From: Myxococcales bacterium
GTDB taxonomy: Bacteria > Myxococcota_A > Polyangia > Polyangiales > Polyangiaceae
NCBI GenBank assembly: GCA_016706225.1
Contig: JADJKB010000005.1
Location: forward strand, 930,001-994,000
Reading direction: 5' to 3'
Length of the DNA stretch: 64,000 bases
Made by a program: the position numbers and the translations under genes. Below the pieces are notes generated by a model that had not been told where the DNA came from, ran no database searches, and was given only the letters and a program-made list of their open reading frames with translations. How positions within the stretch are numbered: the stretch's first letter is position 1; each line of letters opens with the position of its first letter. This document shows positions 60,722 through 64,000 of the stretch, one piece after another.

Positions 60722-61315
60722 ATGGCCCTAGCTGATCGTCTGCAACAACTCGAACCGCGTGAGCGGCAGCTGCTCGGCATCTTGGTGACGGTGTTCGCCG
60801 GTCTTTTTTTGCTGGCAGTCCCGGCAGGCGTGGCGGCGCTTCTCTCGTCGAAACGCGCAGGAAATGAGGCGCTGCGCGAGGCCGTCGAGTCGATTCAGGC
60901 CGGTCGTGCCCAGGTGGCCCAGCGCGACAAAGAGCGGCGCGACGTGGTTCAGCACTACGCCAACGTGACGCCCCCGTTGGCCTCGTTCCTGGAGAAGGTC
61001 GCGACTCAGTCACAGATCGAGATCCCCGAGAGTCAGGACCGAGCCGTCGTCCCCCACGGCAAACGCTTCGAGGAGCGTTCGACGAAGATCGTGCTGCGCA
61101 AGGTGGGCATGTTGAGCCTGGTGAAGTTCATGGAGAAGATCGGTCAGTCGGGCCACCCCGTCAGCATGTCGCGGGTCAACATTCGCAAGCGCGGGACCGA
61201 ACCGGATTCGTACGACGTGGAGATGATCGTCAGCGCCTTCGACCGGAAGGTCGAGGAGAAGAAGAAGGAAACCAAGCCCGACAGGGACAGCGCCGACAAC
61301 GGAGCAGGGCCGTGA
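60722..61315 (+). CDS. gspM: Type II secretion protein GspM
   Basis: 197 residues. Short cytoplasmic N-terminus (L-Q-Q-L-E-P-R-E-R-Q), a membrane helix (about 18-42), a coiled coil (A-V-E-S-I-Q-A-G-R-A-Q-V-A-Q-R-D-K-E-R) and a small ferredoxin-like fold (STKIVLRKVGMLSLVKFMEKI). The C-terminus is Lys/Glu/Asp-rich. Stabilises GspL at the inner membrane. Called by architecture and position. Overlaps gspN by four bases (GTGA). Confidence 0.85.
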   Translation: MALADRLQQLEPRERQLLGILVTVFAGLFLLAVPAGVAALLSSKRAGNEALREAVESIQAGRAQVAQRDKERRDVVQHYANVTPPLASFLEKVATQSQIEIPESQDRAVVPHGKRFEERSTKIVLRKVGMLSLVKFMEKIGQSGHPVSMSRVNIRKRGTEPDSYDVEMIVSAFDRKVEEKKKETKPDRDSADNGAGP

Positions 61316-62352
61316 AGCCGCGCGTAAAGAAGGTCCTGAAGGCGCTGCTCTACCCGGCCTTCTACCTGGTGTGTCTGGTCACGTTCCTGCTCTGGACGTT
61401 CCCCTACGACCGCCTGAAGGATCGGCTGGTCGCGGAGTTCAATGCCCGGCAGCCGGCCGGCGCGGGCACACGACTCGAGATCGAGAAGATGAGTGGTTAC
61501 TGGCTCTCCGGCGTCGAGGCGCAGGGTGTCGCTCTGCACTCGCCGCCTTCACCTGCCAAAGAAGACGGCAAGGTCGAAGAACCCCGGGTGGTCAAGGTAG
61601 ACGACATCCACCTGCGAGCGTCGATCTTCCGGTTGCTCTTTGGCACGCTCAAGATCTCGTTTGGGGGTGAGGCGTTCGGTGGCACCTTGAATGGCAGCAC
61701 CTCCGACGCCGACGGTGCCCGCAGCTTCGTGCTCGAGCTCGACGGGGTGGACGTCGGCGGGCTGCCGATGCTGCGTGAAGTGGTCGGGCTGCCGATGACA
61801 GGCAAACTGAGCGGCAGCATCGACCTCAAGATGCCCGAGGCGAAGCTGTCGAAGGCCGAGGGCAAGATCGATCTGCGTATCGTCGAGCTCTCGTTCGGCG
61901 ACGGAAAAGCGAAAATCCGCGACACCATCGCCCTGCCGAAAGTGGAGGCGGGGGAGCTGACGCTGGTGGCAGAGGCCAGCGAGGGCCGGCTCAAGATCGA
62001 GAAGCTCGCAGCCAACGGGTCGGACATCGAGCTGGCCGCGGACGGCAACATTCGCCTGCGTGAGCCTCTGGACACGGCGCTTGCGGAGCTCTCGATGCGC
62101 TTCAAGTTTGCCGACAAGTTCAAGAGCAAGAACGACACGACCAAGGCGTTGTTCGGGGAGCCGAACTCACCGATCCCAGGTTTGTTCGACCTCGATCCCA
62201 AGAACAAACGCGCCAAGCGCCCCGACGGCTTTTACGCGTTTCGCCTCACCGGACCGCTCTCGAAGCTCGACGCGCAGCCTGCGCCGCTCGGGTCGGCCGG
62301 AGGGGCAGCGGGCGGTCGCGGGGGTGTGCGGGGGTTCTCCGGCGCGCCTTGA
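61312..62352 (+). CDS. gspN: Type II secretion protein GspN
   Basis: 346 residues from GTG 61312. One N-terminal membrane helix (about 13-32, P-A-F-Y-L-V-C-L-V-T-F-L-L-W), then a beta-rich periplasmic domain with AsmA-like strands (G-T-L-N-G-S-T-S-D-A, S-G-S-I-D-L-K-M-P), in the form seen for deltaproteobacterial GspN, which is larger than the enterobacterial one. A Gly-rich tail ends the gene. Last gene of the operon; its stop abuts the stop of the convergent next gene (TGATCA). Confidence 0.85.
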   Translation: MKPRVKKVLKALLYPAFYLVCLVTFLLWTFPYDRLKDRLVAEFNARQPAGAGTRLEIEKMSGYWLSGVEAQGVALHSPPSPAKEDGKVEEPRVVKVDDIHLRASIFRLLFGTLKISFGGEAFGGTLNGSTSDADGARSFVLELDGVDVGGLPMLREVVGLPMTGKLSGSIDLKMPEAKLSKAEGKIDLRIVELSFGDGKAKIRDTIALPKVEAGELTLVAEASEGRLKIEKLAANGSDIELAADGNIRLREPLDTALAELSMRFKFADKFKSKNDTTKALFGEPNSPIPGLFDLDPKNKRAKRPDGFYAFRLTGPLSKLDAQPAPLGSAGGAAGGRGGVRGFSGAP

Positions 62353-63219
62353 TCAACCTTCGGGGCCGGGATCGACGAGCGGCGCTGCGCCATACAGGCG
62401 CGAGGCGTTGAGCTTCATCGTCGTGCACTGGTCGGGGCGGAGCTCCGGGCCGCGCAGGTCATGCATGAGGTTCTGCGGCTCCGGATCGTGCTGCGCCGTA
62501 TCGAGCAACATGTGACCGAGCTCGTGGGCAACGAGCCGCGGTGTCGGGTGGACGGGCAGCGCGTCGCAGCCGCTGCGGATGGTGGCTGCGAACACCGCGT
62601 TGCGCTCCGGGAAGTCCTCCGCTTCATGAAACACGACGGGCGGCAGCGACGCGCCGCCGGCCGTGTGGCGCTCACCGTTCGACCAGTAGGCCACCTCGCG
62701 TGCGATGACGACGCTGATCACGCCAGGTTCCAGATCGGTGCGGAGCCCGTGGAGGAGCGCGCCGAGCGGGAGGGGTAAGCGGTCGTGTTGCGTGTAGTTG
62801 AACAGGTCCGCGTCCTTTTCCCCGGGTGGGGCGGCACCCGCCCAGGAAGTCGGCCGGGTCGCCTCGAGGTCGAGCGCGTCGGGTCGGACCGACCAGACCT
62901 CGGCTCGAACGGTCCGAAAGCTCAACCCACACGGGCTGAGTGCGGTGCGGGTGTTTTCCGCAATTTGCTCGACGAAACCCCGTGCGCTCCGGATGGTGGA
63001 GGCGGAGGTCGGGTGGGGCACGAGCAGGAAGAACGCCAGGCCCAGCTCGCCGTCCCCTGCTTCGAGCTCGAAGCGTGCGCGGAGCGTCGGCCCGCGCTCG
63101 TCGCAGCTCGAGGCGCAGTCGGGAGAGACAGCCGGACAGACGAGCTCTGGTGCCTCGTCTCCGCCGTCGTTGCAGGCTGACCCGAAGCAGAGTGTCGAGG
63201 TCAGCGTGAGCCATGGCAA
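62353..63219 (-). CDS. Predicted metallopeptidase-like lipoprotein
   Basis: 288 residues from TTG 63219, the only start codon before the lipobox FGSAC; the signal is short and has no positive charge in this form, so the start is uncertain. The mature part has Cys pairs, then a domain with VAHELGHMLLDTAQHD and NLMHDLRG. HELGH gives two zinc ligands and the Glu base. The third His comes two residues later than in metzincins, and NLM could be the Met-turn. Most likely a secreted zinc protease of metzincin type, though inactivity is possible. The gene directly abuts gspN. Confidence 0.65.
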   Translation of the reverse strand: MPWLTLTSTLCFGSACNDGGDEAPELVCPAVSPDCASSCDERGPTLRARFELEAGDGELGLAFFLLVPHPTSASTIRSARGFVEQIAENTRTALSPCGLSFRTVRAEVWSVRPDALDLEATRPTSWAGAAPPGEKDADLFNYTQHDRLPLPLGALLHGLRTDLEPGVISVVIAREVAYWSNGERHTAGGASLPPVVFHEAEDFPERNAVFAATIRSGCDALPVHPTPRLVAHELGHMLLDTAQHDPEPQNLMHDLRGPELRPDQCTTMKLNASRLYGAAPLVDPGPEG

Positions 63220-63260
63220 AAGGCAACGGCCCCTCCGCCCGAAGGCAAAGGGGCCGAGCC
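63216..63260 (-). terminator. Hairpin terminator of the right-edge lipoprotein gene
   Basis: CGGCCCCT (63227-63234) pairs perfectly with AGGGGCCG (63249-63256) and contains an inner GCC-CGAA-GGC stem-loop. On the minus strand it is followed by TTGCCTTTT, a weak T tract. It ends 20-25 bases after the lipoprotein stop and just before the next gene's TTG. Confidence 0.55.
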
Positions 63261-63281
63261 CGAACCGAACGGTAGGTGAGC

Positions 63282-64000
63282 TCAGGGGAAGTTGACCGTT
63301 CCGCTGCCGGAGTACTTCTGTCCCTTGCCGTTCACGGTCACGTCGTAGCTGCCCTTGACGCTGAGGCTGCCGCCCGTCGCGGCGCCGCTCGCGTAAGCGA
63401 CCTTGTTGAAGGTCACGGTGGAGGACGTGACGTACGAGGTCTTGTACCCGCCGGCCTCCGAAGCGCCATTGAGGTTGCTGCTCAGCGTGCCGTTGATCTC
63501 GCTAGCGGTGAAGCTGAGATCGCAGTTGGTCTTGATGGTCGTGTTGTTCGTGCCACCGGTGGCTCCGGTGGTGATCACGTAGGTCAGGTCGACGCACTTC
63601 ATGCTGCCGGCGCTCCAGGACAGCTCGCCGCTGATCTCGACGCCGCCGGAGCCGCACTTGTCGAAGACACACTTTTTTCCGGCATCGTCGCAGGCGCAAT
63701 CGCCGGCCGCGAGGGCCTCGGCGACGTGGCCGAACACGTCCTCGCCCTGAGGTTGGCCGCCCGCCGCCGGCTGAATCAGCCCCTGGGCGGATGACGCCGC
63801 ACTCTGGATGTTGCTGTTGATGGTGAGCCCGTTGTCGGTGCTCGCTGCATCGATGGCGTTGACCGTCGAGGCCGCCATGCTCTTGGCGGTCGCCTCGTTG
63901 ACGGTGGCTTTCTGGCTGCTGTCGCCGCCGTCATCGTCGCTGCCGCAGGCGGTCAGGCCGAAAGACGAAAAAATCAAGACTGGCACGAGATAACGAAGCT
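63282..64000 (-). CDS. Predicted lipoprotein, probably cut by the right edge
   Basis: The stop is at 63282. A GTG at 63986 would start the signal, but codons up to the edge stay open and read L-R-Y-L before it, so the real start, with its basic n-region, is probably just outside. Lipobox is LTAC-GSDDDGGD. The mature part has an Asp-rich spacer, an Ala/Ser-rich helical part, a Cys cluster (GDCACDDAGKKCVFDKC) and a beta-rich end in Asn/Thr/Gly (NNTTIKTNCDLSF). Unknown function; probably a surface protein. Confidence 0.72.
   Translation of the reverse strand, partial: LRYLVPVLIFSSFGLTACGSDDDGGDSSQKATVNEATAKSMAASTVNAIDAASTDNGLTINSNIQSAASSAQGLIQPAAGGQPQGEDVFGHVAEALAAGDCACDDAGKKCVFDKCGSGGVEISGELSWSAGSMKCVDLTYVITTGATGGTNNTTIKTNCDLSFTASEINGTLSSNLNGASEAGGYKTSYVTSSTVTFNKVAYASGAATGGSLSVKGSYDVTVNGKGQKYSGSGTVNFP

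Noticed and set aside
63212..63214. ATG on the minus strand at the start of the metallopeptidase-like gene
   Set aside because: It is in another frame (Arg-rich product) and does not lead to the HELGH protein.
1..64000. tRNA, rRNA, CRISPR, insertion sequences, phage or plasmid genes
   Set aside because: Looked for and not seen; no repeat-spacer pattern, transposase or integrase-like protein is present.

Overview
The window is a gene-dense, high-GC (roughly two-thirds G+C) chromosomal segment. It most resembles a myxobacterium, probably of the Polyangiales (Sorangium/Polyangium side). The reasons are an unusually high share of predicted lipoproteins with Gly/Ser-, Asp- or Pro-rich linkers, a giant TPR protein, a gspC-to-gspN type II secretion operon next to an NtrC-type activator, and general deltaproteobacterial gene style. 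This placement is inference; there is no rRNA or other marker gene. I saw no tRNA, rRNA, insertion sequence, phage gene or CRISPR array, and no gene-free stretch longer than 300 bases.

Layout. 1-4.1 kb: a TPR-like lipoprotein cut by the left edge, an unknown lipoprotein, a lipoprotein archaemetzincin and an amidohydrolase. 4.2-6.6 kb: a phosphate transport pair (DUF47 and Pit) and a PEBP-family protein. 6.8-10.2 kb: a membrane-anchored MtfA-like peptidase divergent from an M3-like lipoprotein peptidase and a lipoprotein with a Gly/Ser linker. 10.2-15 kb: thiD coupled to a hotdog protein, a Cys-rich lipoprotein, a two-domain FKBP lipoprotein and a PaaZ/BoxD-type aldehyde dehydrogenase. 15-20 kb: unknown lipoproteins, a membrane TPR protein and efp. 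19.9-22.3 kb: enoyl-CoA hydratase and a 3-hydroxybutyryl-CoA dehydrogenase that has lost its NAD-binding N-terminus exactly where it collides with a divergent TPR gene that has also lost its native start. 22.4-33.8 kb: one 3789-residue TPR protein. 33.8-41 kb: a DUF374 acyltransferase, a class IV aminotransferase, a putative adhesin-like lipoprotein, ridA with a coupled unknown gene, recR and dnaX. 41-46.3 kb: a lipoprotein, a 7TM histidine kinase, bioA, a thioredoxin-like ferredoxin, an unknown protein and an isochorismatase-family hydrolase. 46.4-62.4 kb: a sigma54 activator followed by the type II secretion operon gspC-D-E-F-(extra GspG-like)-G-H-I-J-K-L-M-N. 62.4-64 kb: a lipoprotein metallopeptidase-like gene and a lipoprotein cut by the right edge.

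How it fits together. The clearest functional unit is the secretion operon. A palindrome and a good -24/-12 element lie between the activator and gspC, which suggests RpoN-dependent control of secretion. Many other genes are envelope lipoproteins or peptidases. At least seven genes start 6-9 bases after a TAnnnT hexamer, which suggests frequent leaderless transcripts and helped choose starts. The most unusual places are the truncated divergent junction near 21.5 kb, the activator/promoter arrangement before gspC, the extra GspG-like gene, the eukaryote-like archaemetzincin and the giant TPR gene.
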